Assembly (NCBI GenBank): GCA_945874095.1
Contig: CAMCFM010000335.1
Span: forward strand, 1 to 5,501
Direction of reading: 5' to 3'
DNA: 5,501 nucleotides
Source of the DNA: Candidatus Kuenenia stuttgartensis
GTDB taxonomy: Bacteria > Planctomycetota > Planctomycetia > Isosphaerales > Isosphaeraceae
Shown here piece by piece: positions 1 to 5,035 of this stretch. The notes under the pieces are model-generated. The model was not told the origin of the DNA and did not search any database. It saw only the letters and a program-made list of their open reading frames with translations. The number at the start of each line of letters is the position of its first letter. Position 1 is the first letter of the stretch. Position numbers and translations under genes: made by a program.

Positions 1-350
1 TCAGTTTCACCACTTTGCGACATGGCTATGACAAGGTCGCCCTGGCTGACCCTGCCCATGTCGCCATGAACGGCTTCGGCGGGATGCAGGAAAAATGCGC
101 GAAAGCCGAGTGAAGCGGCTGTGGCGGCAAACTTCTGGCCGACCCAGCCAGCTTTGCCCATGCCGGTAACATGAATGATACCTTGAGTTTCGGCGATCTT
201 TGTGGCGGCTTCGAAGAGGCTGTCGTCAATTTTGTGGATCAGCTGCGTCAGTGCCTGTGCTTCAAGGCGCACGACATCGCGGGCCAGTGCCAGAGCACTT
301 TCCCGATTGATGGATTTATTTTTTGTTTCCGCTTCGGCAGCGCTCGTCAT
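1..350 (-). CDS. kdsD: Arabinose-5-phosphate isomerase, KpsF/GutQ (KdsD) family, N-terminal part
   Basis: Reading leftward from the ATG at 350-348, the frame stays open for 116 codons to the window edge, so the C-terminus is missing. The protein shows the start of a SIS (sugar isomerase) domain: GMGKAG at residues 63-68, HPAEAVHGDMG at 89-99, and the phosphate-binding loop MSQSGET at 110-116. These match the KdsD/KpsF/GutQ signatures. The family converts ribulose-5-phosphate to arabinose-5-phosphate, the first step toward Kdo for lipopolysaccharide, in the cytoplasm. Full-length members have about 320-330 residues, with two CBS domains after the SIS domain; those would lie beyond the left edge. 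The start is supported by AAGGAGG (complement of 357-363), six bases before the ATG. A promoter candidate lies about 100 bases upstream. GutQ- or KpsF-type paralogues cannot be separated from KdsD on this fragment. Confidence 0.9.
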   Translation of the reverse strand, partial: MTSAAEAETKNKSINRESALALARDVVRLEAQALTQLIHKIDDSLFEAATKIAETQGIIHVTGMGKAGWVGQKFAATAASLGFRAFFLHPAEAVHGDMGRVSQGDLVIAMSQSGET

Positions 351-375
351 GAGCAGCCTCCTTGCCTTCGGCACC

Positions 376-392
376 GGAACCATCGTGGTTCC
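376..392 (-). promoter_or_regulatory. Perfect hairpin in the kdsD leader
   Basis: GGAACCA (376-382) and TGGTTCC (386-392) are perfect inverted repeats around a three-base loop. The hairpin would form in the kdsD mRNA leader and ends 12 bases before the Shine-Dalgarno sequence (357-363). It has no run of T after it on either strand, so it is not an intrinsic terminator. It could affect mRNA stability or ribosome access, or be a DNA-level protein site. The function is inferred. Confidence 0.4.
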
Positions 393-453
393 TGGGTCCA
401 GCCGACGATCCATGGTTTGACCGTTAGGCCCGACATCCGCCTGATTTGTGGGA

Positions 454-482
454 AACATAGCCCGACTTGCCTTTTACGTCAA
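454..482 (-). promoter_or_regulatory. Candidate sigma70-type promoter of kdsD
   Basis: On the minus strand, TTGACG (complement of 477-482) is followed by exactly 17 bases and then TATGTT (complement of 454-459). This gives 5/6 and 4/6 matches to the -35 and -10 consensus. The predicted start near 447 would give a leader of roughly 97 bases that includes the 376-392 hairpin. It assumes a standard housekeeping sigma factor. Confidence 0.45.
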
Positions 483-501
483 CGGCAACTCGCGAAGTTA
501 C

Positions 502-515
502 CTGATCGTGATCAA
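502..515. promoter_or_regulatory. FNR/CRP-type palindrome upstream of the kdsD promoter
   Basis: CTGAT-CGTG-ATCAA matches the FNR consensus TTGAT-N4-ATCAA at nine of ten defined positions, and TGATC-GT-GATCA inside it is a perfect palindrome. Its centre (508.5) lies about 61.5 bases upstream of the predicted kdsD start near 447, the classical class I activator distance for CRP/FNR proteins. The spacing depends on a predicted start site, and short palindromes arise by chance. Confidence 0.3.
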
Positions 516-697
516 ATCGACCGTGGTTTTTGTATCGGCTAAGGTTCTGGACAGACTTGCGATAGGGTGAAAAACTATATTTCGGAAAGCACAGAGTTGG
601 GGTCTCTTGGACAAGTTGGCTTGAGAGGCCATTTTGGTGAAATCGCTTGGCCTGATCACTTCTCAGGCATCTGCGATTCGCGTAAGATCCCAAAACG

Positions 698-724
698 CTG
701 TTCTTAGAACAGGATTAATAATCC
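698..724. promoter_or_regulatory. Two abutting perfect palindromes, candidate operator
   Basis: CTGTTCT-T-AGAACAG (698-712) is a perfect inverted repeat. It shares its last G with a second perfect inverted repeat, GGATTA-A-TAATCC (712-724). The pair lies about 120 bases before the glycosyltransferase start and just downstream of a weak promoter candidate (660-688), a position suited to a repressor. The outer CTGT...ACAG resembles proteobacterial LexA sites, but the spacer is 7 instead of 8 bases, so I do not call it a LexA box. Confidence 0.4.
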
Positions 725-841
725 ATCTCGCCGTCGGGTTCCTGGCATCGACCTTACGGAAACTCGAAACATCTAAGGGGATTCGCAACTCGCAATCTGA
801 CAAAGGCTTAAACTGAAGTGAACGCTGGCCAATCGCAACCC

Positions 842-1978
842 ATGAGACTCGTACTGATCAGTCGCCGCTACCCTCCTCAGATCGGTGGGGCTGAGCGTGT
901 GATGGCCAATATGGCTGAGGCTCTGGCCCGGTCGGGACATCTCGTGACCGTCGTTTCCAGCCAGAACACGGCGGAAGGAATCGCTGCAACACCTGATACA
1001 GAGCCTGCCGATCAGCATCACAACCCGAAGCTGATCCGTCTGCCCTATAACGGGTTACGCATGATTGGGACGGCTCAGTATATGTGGGGCCTCGATCGCT
1101 GGCTGAATCGGCACAGGGCTGATCTCGTTTATGTCTCGATGCTCAAGCACGATGCCTATGTGGCCGTTCGGGCGGGTCAAAAACTTGGATTTCCGGTGGT
1201 TTTGCGTCCGGAAGGGGCCGGCCTGACTGGTGATCTGGCCTGGCAGAAGCGTGGCCGATTTGGAGCTGTGATCGGACGTAAAACCAGGCAGGCCAATGGT
1301 CTGATTGCTTTGTCAGAAACGATTCAAAGCGAGTTGCTGACGGATGGATATGATCCGAATCGGATCCACCTGATAGCCAACGGTGTGCCTGTACCGGTAG
1401 AGCCTTGGTCGAATGATAAAGCGAACGTGACCAATCAAGTGGTTTTTGTCGGGCGATTGGCTCAGGAGAAGGGGCTTGATACGTTGCTGGATGCCTGGCC
1501 TGAGGTGTTGAAGTCTTATCCAGAAAAGCAGTTGCGTTTAATAGGCGATGGGCCTATGAGGGCTGCACTTGAGCAGCAGGCGAAGCATTTGGGTATTGCG
1601 AATTCGGTTGAATTTGCAGGGGCACTTTCGGATGCGGCGAAGCAAATCCGTCAGGCGAGTCTTTTTGTGCTCCCCTCTCGCGAGGAAGGTTTGAGCATCG
1701 CATTGCTTGAGGCTATGGCGATGGGCCTGCCCGTGGTGGCTTCCGATATTCCAGGCAACAGGATTTTAGTCAAACCGGGTGTGACGGGCCGGTTAGCTTT
1801 GCCGGATCAACCTTTGATGCTCTCAGAAATGATCGTTCAGGCGTTCGCAAATCAAGCGATGACGATGGAAATGGCTCAGGCTGGGAGAGCGCTTGTTCAG
1901 ACGAGCTACTCGATTGAAGCGGTGGCGCAGAAGCATCTGGAGCTGTTTCGGCGGATGATCGACGAAACGCCGAGGTGA
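842..1978 (+). CDS. Glycosyltransferase family 4 (GT-B fold)
   Basis: A complete 378-residue protein, of normal length for GT4 enzymes, which transfer a sugar from a nucleotide-sugar donor, usually at the cytoplasmic membrane face, to lipid or glycan acceptors. The N-terminal Rossmann half opens with a beta strand and the glycine-rich motif GGAER (15-19). The C-terminal half has VGRLAQEKG (203-211, with the Arg and Lys expected to bind donor phosphates), GDGP (235-238), and the EX7E motif EGLSIALLE (282-290), followed by AMGLPVVASDIPG. The ATG at 842 is chosen because the family usually starts directly at this first strand. An in-frame GTG at 818, just after a TAA, would add eight residues; neither start has a strong Shine-Dalgarno sequence. 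No membrane segment is evident. Donor and acceptor cannot be read from the sequence; divergence from kdsD suggests envelope polysaccharide work. Confidence 0.92.
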   Translation: MRLVLISRRYPPQIGGAERVMANMAEALARSGHLVTVVSSQNTAEGIAATPDTEPADQHHNPKLIRLPYNGLRMIGTAQYMWGLDRWLNRHRADLVYVSMLKHDAYVAVRAGQKLGFPVVLRPEGAGLTGDLAWQKRGRFGAVIGRKTRQANGLIALSETIQSELLTDGYDPNRIHLIANGVPVPVEPWSNDKANVTNQVVFVGRLAQEKGLDTLLDAWPEVLKSYPEKQLRLIGDGPMRAALEQQAKHLGIANSVEFAGALSDAAKQIRQASLFVLPSREEGLSIALLEAMAMGLPVVASDIPGNRILVKPGVTGRLALPDQPLMLSEMIVQAFANQAMTMEMAQAGRALVQTSYSIEAVAQKHLELFRRMIDETPR

Positions 1979-1985
1979 TTGCAAA

Positions 1986-2150
1986 TCAGTGGCCGGGGCC
2001 TTGCATGACGCGCTGGTGTGGGCCTTTTTCGGACTGGATTGCGGATCCATGAGGTGCGTGTGCCAACCATTTTTTAGGCCGACGAACTTCGCCTGTAGCA
2101 TTTTGGGCTGAAAAAACGAGAGGTGCCCGGGTTTCTTTTTGCTCGTCCAT
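1986..2150 (-). CDS. Small basic protein of unknown function (54 aa)
   Basis: I do not recognise this family. The frame starts at the ATG at 2150-2148, preceded by CAGGAG with eight bases of spacing, a good Shine-Dalgarno sequence. A promoter candidate (2203-2231) sits about 50 bases upstream. The product starts MDEQKETRAP, is rich in basic residues, Gly, Pro and His, and has RRPKKW at 23-28. There is no hydrophobic segment, so it should be cytoplasmic. The frame is open further upstream (to 2246), but those starts lack a ribosome site. It converges on the glycosyltransferase with only seven bases between the stop codons. The case for a real gene rests on the ribosome site and promoter, not on homology; it could be a chance frame. 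Confidence 0.45.
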   Translation of the reverse strand: MDEQKETRAPLVFSAQNATGEVRRPKKWLAHAPHGSAIQSEKGPHQRVMQGPGH

Positions 2151-2202
2151 GAGCGAATCTCCTGATGATGATTGAGGTGTGCATCCTGCGTTGAGAACAG
2201 CT

Positions 2203-2231
2203 ATCACAATCGAGTCAACCGATTCCGTCAA
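2203..2231 (-). promoter_or_regulatory. Candidate promoter of the 54-aa gene
   Basis: On the minus strand, TTGACG (complement of 2226-2231) is followed by 17 bases and TGTGAT (complement of 2203-2208), with 5/6 and 4/6 consensus matches. The predicted start near 2196 gives a leader of about 46 bases before the ATG at 2150. The -10 box is weak. Confidence 0.3.
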
Positions 2232-2271
2232 GTAAATTCGACACAAACGGTTGTAAAAGTTTGAGGAATTC

Positions 2272-3342
2272 TCAAGATGGGCCCGGTTTTGAGTCGGACG
2301 ACGGTTTTGGATCCGCTTTCGGAGCGGGTTTCAGTTTGTCGAACCCGGCGGGCTGCAACTGGTCGTCCTTGGTTTTTTGTCGGTTTTGGTCACGCTTCAC
2401 GACGATTGCAGGCGGGGGCGATTCGAGAGGCTGGAACGTTTTTGTTTGCCGACTGTTCGACTGAACGATGGTGGGGATATCCAGGACGGCTTCCCGGCCA
2501 GAGTTCCAGGCCCAGACCAGAATCAATTTCTGTTGGGTTTCTTTATCAGTTTCCGGCGGCTTGGTCAGCAGGAACCAGCCCAGCCCAGATTCGCGCGATG
2601 GATCAAGACCAATGACCAGGCACTGACCAGGCTCGACTCTTACGTTCGCGGCCAGGTCTTTGAAGATTTCTTCTTCCTGCATGGTTTTGAGGGTCATTTG
2701 AGCAGGCTCGAACGCATTTTCAACATTTCCGGCGTTGGCAAATTTCGCCTTCATTTCGCCGTGATGAAGTTCTGGTGTCGTCTTTAGAACCACACCCTTC
2801 TGGTCGTCGATCGAGGCGGTGATTCGTAGATAACCGGTCACATCCCGGTAAGTTTTGCCTTGAACCTTGCTGCCTGTGTCGATCAGCAGAGAGGTTTCCG
2901 AAGTTTTTTCGGTGGTCGCGATCTTGGTCGGTTCGCTCACAGGCTGATTGACAACGAGGGGCTCGACCTTTTGACCTGCAAATCCACCGTGCTGCATCAG
3001 TTCTTCGATTTCAGCAGGCAGGGATGAGCGGAGGAGTCCAATGCGCAAACCGTTGTTTTTTAGTGAGTTGCGAAGTTCTTCAGAGAAGATTTGTTCGTCG
3101 GTGGTGTGCCAGATGGCCTGATCAATCGCCTTATCGCGCAAGGGGGCGGCGATGGTGGCGATTTTCATGCCCACACGGCGAGGTCCGTCGAGTGGATGTC
3201 CGTCCGGCTTGGCGGCTTTAAGGGCATCACCAACGGAGGGCGTTTTGTCTGAGTCCATATTGGTGAAACGCACCAGGTGGCAGCCGGTGGTGCCCCAGGC
3301 GAGAGAGGCGGCAAGCAGATGCCGACGTGAACAGGATGCCAT
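2272..3342 (-). CDS. Unrecognised exported protein, probable lipoprotein (356 aa)
   Basis: I do not recognise the family. The chosen start at 3342-3340 has AAGGA (complement of 3353-3357) ten bases upstream and gives a clear export signal: SRRHLL at residues 5-10, a short hydrophobic stretch, then TTGC with Cys21 as possible lipidation site. The twin Arg followed by two Leu resembles a Tat signal, so a Tat-exported lipoprotein is possible; the lipobox is imperfect. The frame is open 26 codons further upstream, but that would bury the signal. After it come a mixed alpha/beta region (about 55-125, with DEQIFSEELRNSLKNNGLRIG), a Ser/Thr/Lys-rich linker (about 130-165), and a beta-rich region (about 165-290) with GYLRITASI and VEPGQCLVIGLD. 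The tail from about 305 is rich in Pro, Lys and Ser. The beta-rich part loosely recalls the end of secretin domains, but this is a weak impression. It appears to be transcribed alone. Confidence 0.8.
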   Translation of the reverse strand: MASCSRRHLLAASLAWGTTGCHLVRFTNMDSDKTPSVGDALKAAKPDGHPLDGPRRVGMKIATIAAPLRDKAIDQAIWHTTDEQIFSEELRNSLKNNGLRIGLLRSSLPAEIEELMQHGGFAGQKVEPLVVNQPVSEPTKIATTEKTSETSLLIDTGSKVQGKTYRDVTGYLRITASIDDQKGVVLKTTPELHHGEMKAKFANAGNVENAFEPAQMTLKTMQEEEIFKDLAANVRVEPGQCLVIGLDPSRESGLGWFLLTKPPETDKETQQKLILVWAWNSGREAVLDIPTIVQSNSRQTKTFQPLESPPPAIVVKRDQNRQKTKDDQLQPAGFDKLKPAPKADPKPSSDSKPGPS

Positions 3343-3455
3343 GACTTCGGGATCCTTCCCCTTCGAAATACAGCTCAATTCAGGCCTTTGCAGATGACAG
3401 ACCCGACTGGCGATACCCAAAACGCTTCCTGCTGTGGTATTTGAGATGATTGCTC

Positions 3456-3483
3456 AGGATAACGGATTTAAGGATTACGTCAA
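3456..3483 (-). promoter_or_regulatory. Candidate promoter of the probable lipoprotein gene
   Basis: On the minus strand, TTGACG (complement of 3478-3483), a 16-base spacer and TATCCT (complement of 3456-3461) match the -35 and -10 consensus at 5/6 and 4/6. The predicted start near 3449 gives a leader of about 107 bases. An A/T-rich run (the eight A at about 3488-3495) lies just upstream of the -35 and could act as an UP-like element. Confidence 0.4.
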
Positions 3484-3558
3484 TTCGAAAAAAAATGGCA
3501 TGGGGAAAGCCGGTCGGCGATTAGGAACGGGCAGAAAATCGCTTCCGCTTTTTAAGCG

Positions 3559-3585
3559 AACCGTAGTCTTTCGCCCTGCGGCTTC
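3559..3585 (+). repeat. REP-like element, degenerate copy C
   Basis: A 27-base copy beginning AACCGT and ending CGCCCTGCGGCTTC. Its right half is identical to copy B (3854-3880) over TCGCCCTGCGGCT, whereas its middle (AGTCTT) has diverged from B's GGGCTA core. It lies about 80 bases beyond the tandem repeat and in the same orientation as copy B. Confidence 0.55.
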
Positions 3586-3638
3586 TTTCTAGTGCCCCCT
3601 CAAGCCTTATAAATGGGGTAGTTTGCTATGGAGTCCAG

Positions 3639-3769
3639 TCCGGAGCCCAAAAGATTACTGGTTCAGGGTTTATGGATGTCCAGAGGACATGCCTATTAAT
3701 AGATGTCTCCTCCGGAGCCCAAAAGATTACTGGTTTAGGGTTTATGGATGTCCAGAGGGCATGCCTATT
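3639..3769. repeat. Two-copy tandem repeat with 72-bp period
   Basis: Bases 3639-3697 and 3711-3769 match at 57 of 59 positions (one C/T and one A/G difference), with a 13-base non-matching linker between them. Each copy begins TCCGGAGCCCAAAAG and ends GCCTATT. Inside copy 1, ATGTCC-AGA-GGACAT (3676-3690) is a perfect inverted repeat; in copy 2 one arm changes to GGGCAT, which would still pair as G-U in RNA. The period is a multiple of three, so open frames run through it on both strands (3623-3811 plus, 3808-3626 minus). Neither has an ATG start with a ribosome site or a recognisable product, so I treat the stretch as non-coding. High identity between copies suggests recent duplication or continuing homogenisation. 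Confidence 0.85.
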
Positions 3770-3807
3770 GACGCCCGCATACCCAACAATCTTGACTTGA
3801 CGGAGCA

Positions 3808-3880
3808 CTAGCCGGTCTTGGCGCTAGCCCCGGTTGGTTTTGTAAATCGCCGAAACCGTGGGCTATCGCCCTGCGGCTAG
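3808..3880. repeat. Inverted pair of REP-like elements (copies A1 and B), long hairpin
   Basis: Copy A1 (3808-3835, minus orientation) and copy B (3854-3880, plus orientation) face each other around an 18-base loop. Pairing blocks are CTAGCCG with CGGCTAG, GGCG with CGCC, TAGCCC with GGGCTA, and CGGTT with AACCG. Together they give about 22 base pairs with small internal bulges. Copy B can also fold alone (CCGTGGGC, loop TATC, GCCCTGCGG with one bulged T). This is the usual architecture of REP/BIME elements. It lies downstream of the minus-strand protoglobin gene and could stabilise or end that transcript; no T-run marks an intrinsic terminator. Confidence 0.7.
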
Positions 3881-3893
3881 AATCAAACCAAGA

Positions 3894-3920
3894 AACCGAA
3901 GGTTAGTGCCTCTTATCTAG
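3894..3920 (+). repeat. REP-like element, degenerate copy D
   Basis: A 27-base segment that starts AACCG, keeps GG, TA, GCC and a final CTAG at the same positions as copy B, and begins exactly 40 bases after copy B starts. It is the most diverged copy, and its final CTAG is shared with the start of copy A2. Membership in the family is inferred from aligned positions. Confidence 0.4.
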
Positions 3921-3944
3921 CCGGTCTTGGCGCTAGCCCCGGTT
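3917..3944 (-). repeat. REP-like element, copy A2 (exact 28-base repeat of A1)
   Basis: Identical over all 28 bases to copy A1 (3808-3835), 109 bases downstream in the same orientation. It begins CTAGCCGG and ends CCCGGTT. The flanks are also related: GGTTTT follows both copies, directly after GGTT in A1 and after AATT in A2. Exact identity of a non-coding 28-mer at this spacing indicates a multi-copy element rather than chance. Confidence 0.85.
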
Positions 3945-4028
3945 AATTGGTTTTAAAAACGGGAAGATATTTCTCGCATGTTCCTTAGCTATTAACAGGT
4001 AGCTCCTCTGGATCCCCCTGACCAGTTT

Positions 4029-4601
4029 TCAGCTCACATAGTGTTTCACGAAGAGGTCGTTCTGGATCCACAGGAGTTTGCCGAAGGCACGGATGGTGGC
4101 GATTTCTACGATTCTTGGAAGATTGAGTGAGAAGATCGTATTTGTGATCGCGTCCGCAACGAACCCCATCAGGGCGTCGATCTGGACAATCGGGACGTTC
4201 ACGGCGGTTGAGCCGGCTTTTGGAGTATGGATTTTCCCGACCCAATCGAGATATTTTACCATCTTGTCATCATAAGGACGGCTGACCAAGGCCACGAGAT
4301 AGCCTTGAAGATGCTCTTTTCGGAACTTGATGATCGGGTGATCCGGAGTCAGATCCTCCAGCCTCTCTGGCACTGTGCCTTCATAGCCGGCCTGAGGTCT
4401 GGCAAAGTGCCGCCAGGTGGCGTCCTGTTCATAGAGCTTGTTATAGACAGCATTTACCAGCCCTGGAACAAGTGGAGCCAAATGCTCGGCCGCCCCGTGA
4501 ATGGTTCTGATATCCGACTCACTCAGGCCGATGAATCCGCTTACATATCCGAACCGGGCTTCGAGGTCCGTTTCCAGAAGTTGTTCGTCAATGTGCTTCA
4601 T
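4029..4601 (-). CDS. Protoglobin (single-domain haem sensor-type globin)
   Basis: A complete 190-residue single-domain protein, a usual length for stand-alone protoglobins. Recognisable conserved blocks in order are FGYVSGFIGLSESDI (17-31), HLAPLVPGLV (40-49), VYNKLYEQD (52-60), DLTPDHPIIKFRKEHLQGYL (83-102), YLDWVGKIHTPKAG (117-130) and RAFGKLLWIQNDLF (171-184). His125 in GKIHTPKAG is the expected proximal haem ligand. The family is related to the sensor part of globin-coupled sensors and binds O2, CO or NO in the cytoplasm; no signalling or methyl-accepting domain is attached here, so output must go through a partner or the protein acts as a gas carrier or detoxifier. The start at 4601-4599 has AAGGA seven bases upstream; the frame is open 16 codons further upstream but without a ribosome site. 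A strong promoter candidate lies at 4719-4747. It looks monocistronic. Confidence 0.93.
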   Translation of the reverse strand: MKHIDEQLLETDLEARFGYVSGFIGLSESDIRTIHGAAEHLAPLVPGLVNAVYNKLYEQDATWRHFARPQAGYEGTVPERLEDLTPDHPIIKFRKEHLQGYLVALVSRPYDDKMVKYLDWVGKIHTPKAGSTAVNVPIVQIDALMGFVADAITNTIFSLNLPRIVEIATIRAFGKLLWIQNDLFVKHYVS

Positions 4602-4704
4602 GCGATGTTCCTTTGTAAACAAGCTGCGACAGGGAGGTGGGAAACGCATGAAACGATAGTGACTGCTGATGAATCAAGCGGTTTTACAAAATCGGTTTAA
4701 TTGC

Positions 4705-4731
4705 GATATCTACACCTTTTTATCCGATATC
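4705..4731. promoter_or_regulatory. Paired GATATC motifs overlapping the protoglobin promoter
   Basis: GATATC occurs at 4705-4710 and 4726-4731, exactly 21 bases (two helical turns) apart; on the minus strand each is followed by G, giving a direct repeat of GATATCG. One copy lies in the spacer between the -35 and -10 boxes and the other just after the predicted start near 4712. A dimeric or paired regulator bound here would cover the promoter. No known regulator is assigned. Confidence 0.35.
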
Positions 4732-4747
4732 AGGGAGCGTCTGTCAA
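4719..4747 (-). promoter_or_regulatory. Strong sigma70-type promoter candidate of the protoglobin gene
   Basis: On the minus strand, a perfect TTGACA (complement of 4742-4747), a 17-base spacer and GATAAA (complement of 4719-4724, 4/6) form the best promoter-like match in the window. The predicted start near 4712 gives a leader of about 110 bases. Confidence 0.5.
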
Positions 4748-4992
4748 GTGATTTACTGGATTCCCAAAAGTTTAGACTCCCGCTCACTCTGAAATCCGGA
4801 GTTGTGCCAGTGAATCACTCATCGATCAGGACAGGATCAATAAGAAATAGTACAGGAAGATCGGTAGGTTGGCGGGTGCGATCCATCTGTACCTTATCAA
4901 ACCTTTTTGCTTGCCACTTTAGGAGTAGAGATATTTGCGTGTCACAATTGGGCGGTTTTTAAAAGGCAAATGCTGCGAACACTTATAGCTTA

Positions 4993-5010
4993 TTGTGAAG
5001 TTTTTGTGAA
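4993..5010 (+). promoter_or_regulatory. Direct repeat of TTGTGAA upstream of the secreted protein promoter
   Basis: TTGTGAA occurs at 4993-4999 and 5004-5010, an 11-base period. Direct repeats of this period are the usual binding form for OmpR/PhoB-type response regulators. They end about 25 bases before the -35 candidate at 5036. The short motif could be chance. Confidence 0.22.
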
Positions 5011-5035
5011 TAGTCTGGAGGCACTGCGAATTTTC

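Larger units (their letters stand above)
351..841. other. Divergent intergenic region between kdsD and the glycosyltransferase gene
   Basis: About 490 bases lie between two divergent genes. I see no credible gene: the open frames here lack Shine-Dalgarno sequences and recognisable products. On the kdsD side the region holds a leader hairpin (376-392), a promoter (454-482) and an FNR/CRP-like palindrome (502-515). On the glycosyltransferase side it holds two abutting palindromes (698-724). The stretch 516-697 shows nothing I can name, apart from a weak promoter candidate on the plus strand: TTCTCA at 660-665, 17 bases, then TAAGAT at 683-688. Confidence 0.6.

Noticed and set aside
698..712. 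LexA (SOS) box
   Set aside because: CTGT and ACAG are separated by 7 bases instead of 8, and neither neighbouring gene is a DNA repair gene.
743..758. Possible sigma54 (-24/-12) promoter before the glycosyltransferase
   Set aside because: TGGCA is present, but the -12 element reads TTAC instead of TTGC and flanking positions also mismatch.
1990..2036. Intrinsic terminator of the glycosyltransferase (GGCC repeats before a T-run)
   Set aside because: The pairing arms are only four bases, the loop is far too long, and the sequence lies inside the 54-aa gene.
2277..2787. Plus-strand frames opposite the probable lipoprotein gene
   Set aside because: They are shadows of the minus-strand gene, which has a signal sequence, a ribosome site and a promoter.
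3623..3811. 62-residue plus-strand frame with two 24-residue repeats, and its minus-strand counterpart
   Set aside because: It starts at TTG without a ribosome site, consists almost entirely of the 72-bp DNA repeat, and is open on both strands only because the period is a multiple of three. No family is recognised.
3639..3944. CRISPR array
   Set aside because: The repeats are irregularly spaced, occur in both orientations, and there are no regular unique spacers or cas genes.
4669..4962. 97-residue plus-strand frame in the protoglobin upstream region
   Set aside because: No ribosome site before its ATG, no recognisable domain, composition unlike the real genes, and it overlaps the strong minus-strand protoglobin promoter.
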